Assembly: GCA_018623405.1 (NCBI GenBank)
Contig: JAAZVO010000210.1
Span: 1 to 5,016, forward strand
Direction: 5' to 3'
DNA: 5,016 nucleotides
Source of the DNA: Crocinitomicaceae bacterium
GTDB taxonomy: Bacteria > Bacteroidota > Bacteroidia > Flavobacteriales_G > Salibacteraceae
This document shows, piece after piece, positions 1-5,016 of the stretch; positions within the stretch are counted from its first letter, which is position 1; each line of letters starts with the position of its first letter. The notes under the pieces are model-generated. The model worked only from the letters and a program-made list of their open reading frames with translations, was not told the DNA's origin and did not search any database. The translations under genes were made by a program, and so were the position numbers.

Positions 1-400
1 AAGTAACGTGAATTGACGTTTCACCTACTTGAGTTTTAAAAACATAGCCGGTAATACCAATAAAATCGCCAATGTCAAGTAGCTTTTTAAAAAGTTCGTT
101 GTAAAGACTTTTGTCTTCGTTTGGGCATATTTCATCTCGGTTAACGTAAATCTGAATTCTACCGGTAGCATCTTGTATTTCAGCAAAAGATGCTTTACCC
201 ATAATTCTTTTACTCATAATGCGTCCGGCAAGCTTTACATCTTTAATTTCATTTTCTTCAGGGACGTAATTTTTCTTGATCTCAACGGCTGAGGTGTTTA
301 CCTCAAACATTTCAGCAGGGTAGGGCTCAATACCCATTTTTTTGATGGTGCTCAAAGCATCTCGTCTTACCTGTTCTTGCTCTGAAAAAACTCTTTCCAT
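1..400 (-). CDS. lysS: Lysyl-tRNA synthetase, class II (N-terminal 133 residues, cut by window edge)
   Basis: Charges tRNA-Lys with lysine in the cytoplasm. Reading the minus strand from the ATG at 400-398 gives an open frame of 133 codons to the window edge, beginning MERVFSEQEQVRRDALSTIK. Residues 1-50 are the helical lead-in typical of LysS (including MGIEPYP, 22-28). From about residue 55 the anticodon-binding OB fold begins: VKLAGRIMSKRIMGKASFAE (55-74), then the conserved DATGRIQIYV (77-86), then GDFIGITGYVFKTQVGETSI (111-130). These are standard class II LysRS segments. The catalytic domain with class II motifs 1-3 lies outside the window, so only about a quarter of the usual roughly 500-570 residues is present. 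It is transcribed divergently from the downstream operon, with a candidate -7 box at 422-429. The identification is firm for the part seen; completeness of the gene cannot be judged. Confidence 0.96.
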   Translation of the reverse strand, partial: MERVFSEQEQVRRDALSTIKKMGIEPYPAEMFEVNTSAVEIKKNYVPEENEIKDVKLAGRIMSKRIMGKASFAEIQDATGRIQIYVNRDEICPNEDKSLYNELFKKLLDIGDFIGITGYVFKTQVGETSIHVT

Positions 401-421
401 AGCCTAAATTTTATAGGTCGA

Positions 422-429
422 CAAAGATA
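422..429 (-). promoter_or_regulatory. Candidate Bacteroidota -7 box for lysS
   Basis: On the minus strand this reads TATCTTTG, an exact match to the Bacteroidota -7 consensus TAnnTTTG. It lies 21 bases before the lysS ATG and would give a leader of roughly 15 nt. No good TTTG/TTG -33 element sits at the expected distance upstream; the nearest is a weak TTAA. It rests on consensus match and position only. Confidence 0.4.
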
Positions 430-471
430 ACCAATACAATTGCCTTAAGGTTCTTGAGAAAGCATTATTCT

Positions 472-479
472 TAAATTTG
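472..479 (+). promoter_or_regulatory. Candidate Bacteroidota -7 box for the five-gene operon
   Basis: Reads TAAATTTG, an exact match to TAnnTTTG. A TTG at 454-456 could be the -33 element, but only 15 bases separate the two, shorter than the usual spacing. The box ends 7 bases before the ATG at 487, so transcription from it would start almost at the start codon and give a leaderless or nearly leaderless mRNA. It is plausible because this is the only real intergenic space before the rightward genes. Confidence 0.35.
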
Positions 480-486
480 GCGGCTT

Positions 487-1803
487 ATGAAAAGTATCAT
501 TGGCTTTTTTCTGTTGGTTTTTCCATTTTTTGCCTTTGCCCAATCAACCGAATACCAAACCATTACAGATAATCATGAGGTTATTTGGGATATTGAATGG
601 TTTGGAGAAGACACTTTGATTTTTACGGAACTTAAAGGGAAGGTAAAAATGGTTGATCTTAACACCCAAGAAGTGTTTGAGCTTTTAACTCTTCAAAATG
701 TTGCAGCCGAAAATCAAGCGGGATTAATGGGAATGCAACTTGCCCCTGATTTTTCTTCATCCAATAAGGTTTATTTAGCTTATACCATCTACGATGAAGA
801 TTTTAACATCTACAAAAGAGTATCTACTTTTTCGTACAATCCTCAAACAGCAAAATTGGAGAGTGAAGAAATTCTTGTAGATTCTATTCTTTCTAAAAAT
901 GCCAATTTAGGTGGAAGACTCCTAATTGATAATGGCTTTATTTATTTAACCTCAGGAGATAATCAAAATGAAAACTTAGCGCAAGACCTGCAATCTACTG
1001 CAGGTAAAATATTGTTTTACCAATTAGATGGAACTCCGGGAAATGGCACCGATGCTATTTATTCTTTTGGGCATAGAAACCCTCAAGGAATTTGTAAAAC
1101 GCCAAACGGTAATCTTATTATTTCAGAGCACGGCTCTTTTAATGATGATGAAATAAATCTTTTAGAACAAAGCAGAAACTTTGGATGGCCTTTGGTAAGT
1201 GGTATGAAAGAACAAGGAAACGAAGCACTTTACAATCAACATAACATAAAAGAACCGCTTACTGCCTTTACGCCAACAATTGCGCCTAGTGGAATTGCCT
1301 TTTATGAAAATGGCAACTTTCCAGATATGGATAACAGCCTTTTAGTAGCAACTTTAAAAGATCAGGCGGTACATGTGCTTACATTAAACGCAACTCAAGA
1401 CAGTATAGTAAGCCAAAAAAGAATTGATCTTTCAGGAATAGGAAGAATTAGAGATATTTTGGTTTCTCCTTCAGGAAGAATTTTTGCAGTTACCTCTAAT
1501 AAAGATGTTTATGGGGAGCCAAAGCCAAATGACGATAGAATTGTTGAGTTGTTAGAAGGTGTTTTCTCTTCTACTAAAGAATTGGAATACCAAAGGACCG
1601 CTTTAAGGGTTTTTGGAAACAGAGTTTATAACATCTCTTCAAATATTCAAAATATTAGTGTATTTGATTTGGGGGGTAATCTTGTAAAGCAATTTCAACT
1701 TAACCAAGGTGGTAATTTTTCATTTGATGGATTTTCTATGGGAATTTATTTGCTAAAAACCTCTGATGGTTTAATCAAACCTCAAAAAATATTTGTGCAT
1801 TGA
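487..1803 (+). CDS. Secreted glucose/sorbosone dehydrogenase-type beta-propeller protein with altered active site and divergent C-terminal tail
   Basis: Family: soluble PQQ-dependent sugar dehydrogenase / YliI-like six-bladed propellers, which oxidise sugars outside the cytoplasm. Residues 1-18 form a signal peptide (hydrophobic core IIGFFLLVFPFF, AFA cleavage before Q19). The propeller spans about 25-360. Visible family motifs are GGRL (142-145), YLTSGDN (153-159), AGKIL (172-176), SFGHRNPQG (193-201), SEHG...DDEINLL (213-226), FGWP (232-235), LK (290-291) and GRIRDILVSPSG (319-330). The GHRN, LK and RIR residues match PQQ-contacting positions recalled for soluble glucose dehydrogenase. However, the residue four before Arg144, where family members have the catalytic His, is Asn140, and the usual TER.G motif is TELKG (47-51). 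Residues about 366-438 look like a divergent type IX sorting or beta-sandwich tail (VFDLGGNLVK, then GIYLLK) without the FPNP motif. First gene of the operon; it overlaps its paralogue by 4 bp. Fold firm, activity doubtful. Confidence 0.88.
   Translation: MKSIIGFFLLVFPFFAFAQSTEYQTITDNHEVIWDIEWFGEDTLIFTELKGKVKMVDLNTQEVFELLTLQNVAAENQAGLMGMQLAPDFSSSNKVYLAYTIYDEDFNIYKRVSTFSYNPQTAKLESEEILVDSILSKNANLGGRLLIDNGFIYLTSGDNQNENLAQDLQSTAGKILFYQLDGTPGNGTDAIYSFGHRNPQGICKTPNGNLIISEHGSFNDDEINLLEQSRNFGWPLVSGMKEQGNEALYNQHNIKEPLTAFTPTIAPSGIAFYENGNFPDMDNSLLVATLKDQAVHVLTLNATQDSIVSQKRIDLSGIGRIRDILVSPSGRIFAVTSNKDVYGEPKPNDDRIVELLEGVFSSTKELEYQRTALRVFGNRVYNISSNIQNISVFDLGGNLVKQFQLNQGGNFSFDGFSMGIYLLKTSDGLIKPQKIFVH
1060..1082 (+). 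repeat. 23-nt direct repeat, copy 1 (shared by the two propeller genes)
   Basis: This tract encodes the YSFGHRNP motif and is identical base for base to 2400-2422 in the downstream paralogue, in the same codon register. Flanking codons differ. It marks the tandem-duplication origin of the two genes; it is a coding identity tract rather than a mobile repeat. Confidence 0.75.
1800..1803 (+). promoter_or_regulatory. TTGA stop/start overlap setting a TTG start for the second propeller gene
   Basis: The TGA stop of the first propeller gene (1801-1803) overlaps a TTG at 1800-1802. The second gene's frame is closed upstream by a TGA at 1764-1766, and no ATG or GTG lies between that stop and the signal peptide. 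The first in-frame ATG falls at residue 46, which would delete the signal peptide. TTG at 1800 is therefore the best start, and translation is probably coupled. Confidence 0.75.
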
Positions 1804-3194
1804 GAGTTGCTATCCTTATATTAATTTTCGCTTATTCCTTAAGCTCTTTTGCTCAAGTAAGTTTTTCGATTGGTAATACTACCTTAGAAGCAAAAGTTAT
1901 AGCTGATAACCTTTTTATTCCTTGGGATTTTGATATGGATGCTGATGGGAGACTTTGGTTTTCTGAACGAGATGGAAAAATTAGTAGGCTTAACATTGAA
2001 ACAGGTGAAATAGAATTAATATTTCAAATTCCTACGGTTTATCAGTCAACTGATAATTCAGGGTTGCACGCAATGGCATTGCATCCACAATTTCCTATCG
2101 TTCCTTATGTTTTTTGCCATTACACCACAGATTTATACAACGCTCGCCTCACTAGGTTTACCTATTCTACCATAAGCAAAACCTTTGTAGATTCTTTGCA
2201 TTTACTGCCTAATATTCCCGGAAATGAATCGCATGTTGGATCAAGAATAGTTTTTGAAGACAACAAAACATTTTATCTTTCCACAGGAGATGCTTATGAC
2301 AGCAATCTACCACAAGACCAAAGCTCATTAGCAGGAAAAATTTTGAGATTAACCATTGATGGCGAACCCGCAGAGGGAAATCCCTTTGGGAATTACACAT
2401 ATTCTTTTGGGCATAGAAACCCGCAAGGGTTGCATTTGGCATCAAACGGTTGGTTGTATTCGGCAGAGCACGGCACCTCACAAGACGATGAGCTAAATAT
2501 TATTGAAGCAGGACGTAATTATGGATGGCCTGAAATGGAAGGTTTTTGTGATTTACCCTCAGAACAAAATTTTTGTGACCAGAATAATGTAAGAGAGCCT
2601 CTTTGGGTGTGGACTCCAACCGATGCACCTTGTGCAATTCAATACTTTAACCACCCTTCTATTCCTGAATGGCAAAACAGCATATTAATCGGCTTTTTAA
2701 AGGATAAAAGACTTGGCGTAGTGCACTTAAATAACGATGGCACTGCAGCAACCCATGAAGATGAATTTCTAAAACTTGATTTTGGCAGAATAAGAGAAGT
2801 TTTTGTGAGTCCAAACGGTAAAATATACCTTTCAACTTCTAACAATGAGCCTAATGGAGCTTTAGTAGTTCAGCCCGATGATGATAAAATCATAGAAATA
2901 TCTAATCCAAGCTTTTCTTATGTTCCAAATATTAAAGAATTAGATATAAATGTTGGTATATTCCCTAACCCAAGTTTTGGAGATTTACGCATTAAACTAG
3001 AAAACTTAACACAAGATTTAAACCTTACCTTATCCGACCTGAAAGGAAATATTGTTGCCTCACAAAGTGTAAAAAGCACCACTGCTAAAAGCTTTTTCTC
3101 AATTCAAAGGGGTTTTATTCCTAAGGGGGTTTACGTATTAAAATTAGAACCAGATTCAGGAAAAACCGTTACAAGAAAAGTTATCTTTTTATAA
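1800..3194 (+). CDS. Secreted PQQ-dependent sugar dehydrogenase (glucose/sorbosone dehydrogenase family) with type IX secretion sorting tail
   Basis: Predicted to oxidise a sugar or related compound outside the cytoplasm, using PQQ and calcium as in the family. The start is TTG, giving signal peptide MRVAILILIFAYSLSSFA cut before Q19. The propeller covers about 30-368: LWFSERDGKISRL (52-64, the TER.G motif), SHVGSRIVF (144-152) with His145 at the catalytic-base position, YLSTGD (159-164), AGKILRL (178-184), SFGHRNPQGL (202-211), SAEHG...DDELNII (221-235), YGWP (241-244), LK (300-301) and GRIREVFVSPNG (329-340). Residues about 383-464 form a typical Por/T9SS type A sorting domain: INVGIFPNPSFGDLRIKL (383-400), LSDLKGNIV (411-419), GVYVLKL...GKTVTRKVIFL (443-464). 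Cys250, Cys259 and Cys278 are absent from the upstream paralogue and might form a disulfide. No PQQ-synthesis gene is seen here, so the cofactor must come from elsewhere. Substrate unknown. Confidence 0.9.
   Translation: MRVAILILIFAYSLSSFAQVSFSIGNTTLEAKVIADNLFIPWDFDMDADGRLWFSERDGKISRLNIETGEIELIFQIPTVYQSTDNSGLHAMALHPQFPIVPYVFCHYTTDLYNARLTRFTYSTISKTFVDSLHLLPNIPGNESHVGSRIVFEDNKTFYLSTGDAYDSNLPQDQSSLAGKILRLTIDGEPAEGNPFGNYTYSFGHRNPQGLHLASNGWLYSAEHGTSQDDELNIIEAGRNYGWPEMEGFCDLPSEQNFCDQNNVREPLWVWTPTDAPCAIQYFNHPSIPEWQNSILIGFLKDKRLGVVHLNNDGTAATHEDEFLKLDFGRIREVFVSPNGKIYLSTSNNEPNGALVVQPDDDKIIEISNPSFSYVPNIKELDINVGIFPNPSFGDLRIKLENLTQDLNLTLSDLKGNIVASQSVKSTTAKSFFSIQRGFIPKGVYVLKLEPDSGKTVTRKVIFL
2400..2422 (+). 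repeat. 23-nt direct repeat, copy 2 (shared by the two propeller genes)
   Basis: Identical to 1060-1082, encoding the same YSFGHRNP motif 1340 bp downstream in the paralogue. The match continues after one mismatch with CAAGG in both copies. Confidence 0.75.
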
Positions 3195-3195
3195 C

Positions 3196-4185
3196 ATGAA
3201 AAAATTAGTAGAAAACTTCCCCAATAATATTTTGGAGTCGCTTCAAATAGCCAATCAAGTTGAACTCAATGGAAACTTTGAAGGTATAGAAAACATTGTA
3301 ATAACAGGTTTAGGAGGTTCCGGAATTGGAGGGACCATTTTCTCAAAGCTGTTCGAAAATGAATTAAAGCTGCCTGTAATAATTAATAAGGGCTATTTTT
3401 TGCCTGAGTTTGTTAGCTCAAAAACTTTGTTGGTTGCTTGTTCTTACTCCGGTAATACAGAAGAAACTATGTCGGCCTTAAATATTGCTCTTAAAAAGAG
3501 GGCAAAAGTTATTGGCATAACTTCAGGAGGCAAACTAAAGGAAGCTGCAGTTCAAAACAACTTCGATTGTATCGAAATACCCGGCGGATTACCACCTAGA
3601 GCTGCTTTTGCCTATCCATTTGTACAGCTAATTGGCCTTTTCGCAAAATTGGGTTTAATTGCTGAGCAACATTTAAAGGAGTTACCCGAAATAGCGTCTT
3701 TCTTAAAAGCCCAAAAGCAACAAATTTGTGAGGAAGCTGAAATTATGGCCAAGCAACTTTACAACACCTTACCCATAATTTATGCTGAAGACACCCTTGA
3801 AGGCTTGGCTGTAAGGCTTAGGCAACAAATTAATGAAAATGCAAAAATGTTGGCTTGGCATCATGTAGTGCCTGAGTTAAACCACAACGAAATTGTTGGC
3901 TGGAGAAGCAAAAATGAAAAGTACTCCATCATTTTTCTTCAAACAGGAGATGAATACAGCAGAAACCAGCACAGGTTAAATTATGTAGAAGGAGTTACCA
4001 AGCCATACTGTGGCAATATTTTTCATGTTTTTGCAAAGGGAAATTCTCAGTTGCAAAAAGCTTTTTACCTAATCTACTTTGGCGATTGGTTATCCGTTTT
4101 TTTAGCAGAGGTTAAACAAATAGACCCGGTTGAGGTGCGGGTAATTGAAAACTTGAAAGAAAAACTAAAAGACATTGAAGATTGA
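3196..4185 (+). CDS. Bifunctional phosphoglucose/phosphomannose isomerase (SIS domain)
   Basis: Interconverts glucose-6-P, mannose-6-P and fructose-6-P in the cytoplasm, linking glycolysis to mannose/GDP-sugar supply. The 329 residues match the usual size of this short PGI/PMI family. The N-terminal SIS domain has GLGGSGIGG (38-46) and SYSGNTEET (83-91), the phosphosugar-binding loops. Then come PPRAAFAYPF (133-142), RQQINENAK (209-217) and ELNHNEIVGW (227-236). By comparison with the archaeal Pyrobaculum PGI/PMI as I recall it, Arg135, Glu214 and His230 correspond to active-site residues, and a lysine near 321 (IENLKEKL) to the C-terminal catalytic lysine. The ATG at 3196 is one base after the previous stop, with no Shine-Dalgarno. 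The last 4 bases overlap lipB. No signal peptide. Strict single-function PGI or another SIS sugar isomerase is the alternative, but the PPRAAF and NHNE motifs favour the bifunctional family. Confidence 0.93.
   Translation: MKKLVENFPNNILESLQIANQVELNGNFEGIENIVITGLGGSGIGGTIFSKLFENELKLPVIINKGYFLPEFVSSKTLLVACSYSGNTEETMSALNIALKKRAKVIGITSGGKLKEAAVQNNFDCIEIPGGLPPRAAFAYPFVQLIGLFAKLGLIAEQHLKELPEIASFLKAQKQQICEEAEIMAKQLYNTLPIIYAEDTLEGLAVRLRQQINENAKMLAWHHVVPELNHNEIVGWRSKNEKYSIIFLQTGDEYSRNQHRLNYVEGVTKPYCGNIFHVFAKGNSQLQKAFYLIYFGDWLSVFLAEVKQIDPVEVRVIENLKEKLKDIED
4182..4185 (+). promoter_or_regulatory. TTGA stop/start overlap setting a TTG start for lipB
   Basis: The TGA stop of the isomerase gene (4183-4185) overlaps TTG at 4182-4184. 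The lipB frame is closed by TGA at 4176-4178, just upstream. The first in-frame ATG is at residue 104, beyond the conserved RGG..T.HG motif, so no ATG start can give a functional protein. TTG is the only common start codon in position, and the upstream stretch is A-rich rather than a Shine-Dalgarno. Confidence 0.8.
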
Positions 4186-4883
4186 AACCTTCGGTTTCTG
4201 TTTTAGATATTGGCCTTGTAGATTATAAAAGGTGTTGGAATTTTCAAGAAGGATTGAATAAGCGCATTGTTAACGAAAAAATTAAAAGAAGAAAATCTCA
4301 TGATAGCCCTTCCATTTATCGTAAAAATTGGATTGTTTTTTGTGAACATCCACCGGTTTATACCCTTGGAAAAAGTGGCTCCATTGAAAACCTAAAGCTA
4401 TCTGCCAATCAATTAGAAGCACAAGGAATTTCATTTTATAAAATCAATAGGGGTGGAGATATTACACATCATGGTCCAGACCAATTAGTGATGTATCCAA
4501 TTTTTGATTTAGAGCAGTTTTTCACTGATATTCATAAGTACCTTAGGTTTTTGGAGGAGGCCGTTATCCTTACCCTTCAAAAGCTAGGAATTACAGCCGG
4601 AAGATACGATGGCTATACAGGCGTTTGGATAGATGCAGATAAACCGCAAGCCAGAAAAATTTGCGCCATGGGTATAAGAACATCAAGGTGGGTAACAATG
4701 CATGGTATAGCCTTAAACGTAAATAATAAGCTCTCTTATTTCGATAACATTATACCGTGTGGTATAGAAGATAAAGCGGTAACTTCTATTGAAAAAGAAC
4801 TTGGCCATAAAGTGGATATGCAAATGGTAAAAGATACCCTATTGCAAAATATGGCAACTTTGTTCGAATTCAAATTCGAATAA
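4182..4883 (+). CDS. lipB: Octanoyl-[ACP]:protein N-octanoyltransferase LipB (lipoate biosynthesis)
   Basis: Moves octanoate from acyl carrier protein to lipoyl domains of 2-oxoacid dehydrogenases and the glycine cleavage H protein, before LipA inserts sulfur; cytoplasmic. Visible motifs are LDIGLVDYKRCW (8-19), CEHPPVYTLGKSG (54-66), RGGDITHHGPDQLVMYPIFD (90-109), RYDGYTGVW (141-149), ARKICAMGI (157-165) with Lys159, and MHGIALNV (173-180) followed by DNIIPCGI (188-195) with Cys193. Lys159 and Cys193 align with the E. coli acyl-transfer pair (Lys135/Cys169). The 233-residue length is normal for Bacteroidota. His96 and Asp100 stand where YHGPGQ is more usual. The start is TTG, supported by the conserved N-terminal LDxGxxxY segment that any later start would remove. 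It overlaps the isomerase gene by 4 bp and abuts the next gene with no gap. Identification is very secure. Confidence 0.96.
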   Translation: MKPSVSVLDIGLVDYKRCWNFQEGLNKRIVNEKIKRRKSHDSPSIYRKNWIVFCEHPPVYTLGKSGSIENLKLSANQLEAQGISFYKINRGGDITHHGPDQLVMYPIFDLEQFFTDIHKYLRFLEEAVILTLQKLGITAGRYDGYTGVWIDADKPQARKICAMGIRTSRWVTMHGIALNVNNKLSYFDNIIPCGIEDKAVTSIEKELGHKVDMQMVKDTLLQNMATLFEFKFE

Positions 4884-4884
4884 A
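4859..4884 (+). other. AU-rich inverted repeat / hairpin across the lipB stop and next start
   Basis: Bases 4859-4870 pair with 4873-4884: a perfect 8-bp inverted repeat (TTCGAATT and AATTCGAA, with CA between), a G-U wobble, and three more A-U pairs. In RNA the loop would open to at least 4 nt. The structure encloses the lipB stop codon and the first base of the next ATG. No U-run follows, so it is not a standard intrinsic terminator. It also encodes FEFKFE, so it may be a by-product of coding sequence. Confidence 0.5.
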
Positions 4885-5016
4885 TGCTCCGATTTATTGC
4901 TGTTAGCTCCTTAATACTTGCCATGTTGGCGGCAGGTCATGCATTGCTTGTAATAAAAGGCAATACATATATCTACAACGTACTTAGGTTAACCATTTTT
5001 AAAGGAAAATTTGGCC
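4884..5016 (+). CDS. N-terminus of a membrane-anchored or secreted protein, possibly a serine hydrolase (cut by window edge)
   Basis: An ATG directly after the lipB stop opens a frame of 44 complete codons to the window end, without a stop. The start reads MLRFIAVSSLILAMLAAGHA and continues to about LLVI (24), a hydrophobic stretch fitting a signal peptide or N-terminal anchor after one positive residue. It is followed by NTYIYNVLRLTIFKGKFG (27-44). The segment with a Tyr-rich start and a R-L-T-x-x-x-G-K-x-G pattern just after the anchor resembles the beginning of beta-lactamase-family serine hydrolases of Bacteroidota as I remember them, but no catalytic motif (SxxK) is in view, so this is a weak guess. 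Zero spacing from lipB and the same strand point to the same operon. The reading frame is probably real; the function is open. Confidence 0.55.
   Translation, partial: MLRFIAVSSLILAMLAAGHALLVIKGNTYIYNVLRLTIFKGKFG

Noticed and set aside
443..450. CCTTAAGG palindrome as a definite operator
   Set aside because: An 8-bp palindrome with no extension or second copy is too short to support a regulator site by itself; mentioned only as a possibility.
1800..1936. ATG start further inside the second propeller gene
   Set aside because: The first in-frame ATG is codon 46, which would remove the signal peptide and the first propeller strand. TTG at 1800 fits better.
1060..2422. Mobile element or phase-variation repeat based on the 23-nt identity
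   Set aside because: Both copies encode the same conserved motif in the same codon register inside paralogous genes, which shared ancestry explains. No terminal repeats or transposase are present.
2209..2481. 90-codon open frame on the minus strand
   Set aside because: It lies wholly inside the second propeller gene, antisense to conserved motifs, and its translation has no recognisable domain. It is a shadow of the real gene.
2639..2845. 68-codon open frame on the minus strand
   Set aside because: Antisense to the conserved LK and GRIREVFVSPNG region of the second propeller; no independent support.
4859..4884. Intrinsic terminator after lipB
   Set aside because: The hairpin is almost all A-U and is followed by GCUCCGAUUUAUU rather than a U-run, and the next gene starts inside it. 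Reported as an inverted repeat instead.
4736..4924. 62-codon open frame on the minus strand across the lipB end
   Set aside because: Antisense to the conserved LipB region around Cys193 and to the next gene's start; no family resemblance.

Overview
The window looks like chromosomal DNA of a member of the Bacteroidota, most likely a marine or aquatic Flavobacteriales-type organism. The reasons are the AT-rich composition, a Por/type IX secretion sorting tail on a secreted protein, the lack of Shine-Dalgarno sequences before the genes, TAnnTTTG-type -7 boxes in the only intergenic region, and protein sequences of Bacteroidota character (LysS N-terminus, LipB, PGI/PMI). This is judged from sequence features alone; no database search was made.

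Layout: positions 1-400 hold the N-terminal part of lysS (class II lysyl-tRNA synthetase) on the minus strand, running off the left edge. An 86-bp divergent region (401-486) separates it from a rightward block of five genes that fills the rest of the window. These are a secreted glucose/sorbosone-dehydrogenase-type beta-propeller (487-1803), a second paralogous one (1800-3194), a bifunctional phosphoglucose/phosphomannose isomerase (3196-4185), lipB, the octanoyltransferase of lipoate synthesis (4182-4883), and the first 44 codons of a membrane-anchored or secreted protein (from 4884). The five genes have essentially no space between them (4-bp overlap, 1-bp gap, 4-bp overlap, 0-bp gap), so they are probably co-transcribed. 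Both overlaps are TTGA, meaning that the second propeller gene and lipB appear to start with TTG.

How the genes work together: the two propeller proteins carry signal peptides and would act outside the cytoplasm, probably on sugars or related alcohols/aldehydes with a PQQ-type cofactor. The isomerase would feed glucose-6-P/mannose-6-P interconversion in the cytoplasm. LipB serves lipoylation of 2-oxoacid dehydrogenases. A loose carbon-metabolism theme can be drawn, but LysS and LipB are housekeeping genes and the grouping may reflect only compact gene order.

The best leads are: (1) the first propeller has lost the residue aligned with the catalytic histidine while its tandem paralogue keeps it; (2) the paired TTGA start/stop overlaps; (3) a long AU-rich hairpin covering the lipB stop codon and the first base of the next start. 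I found no strong evidence for a wholly new system: no CRISPR array, mobile element, tRNA or rRNA is visible.
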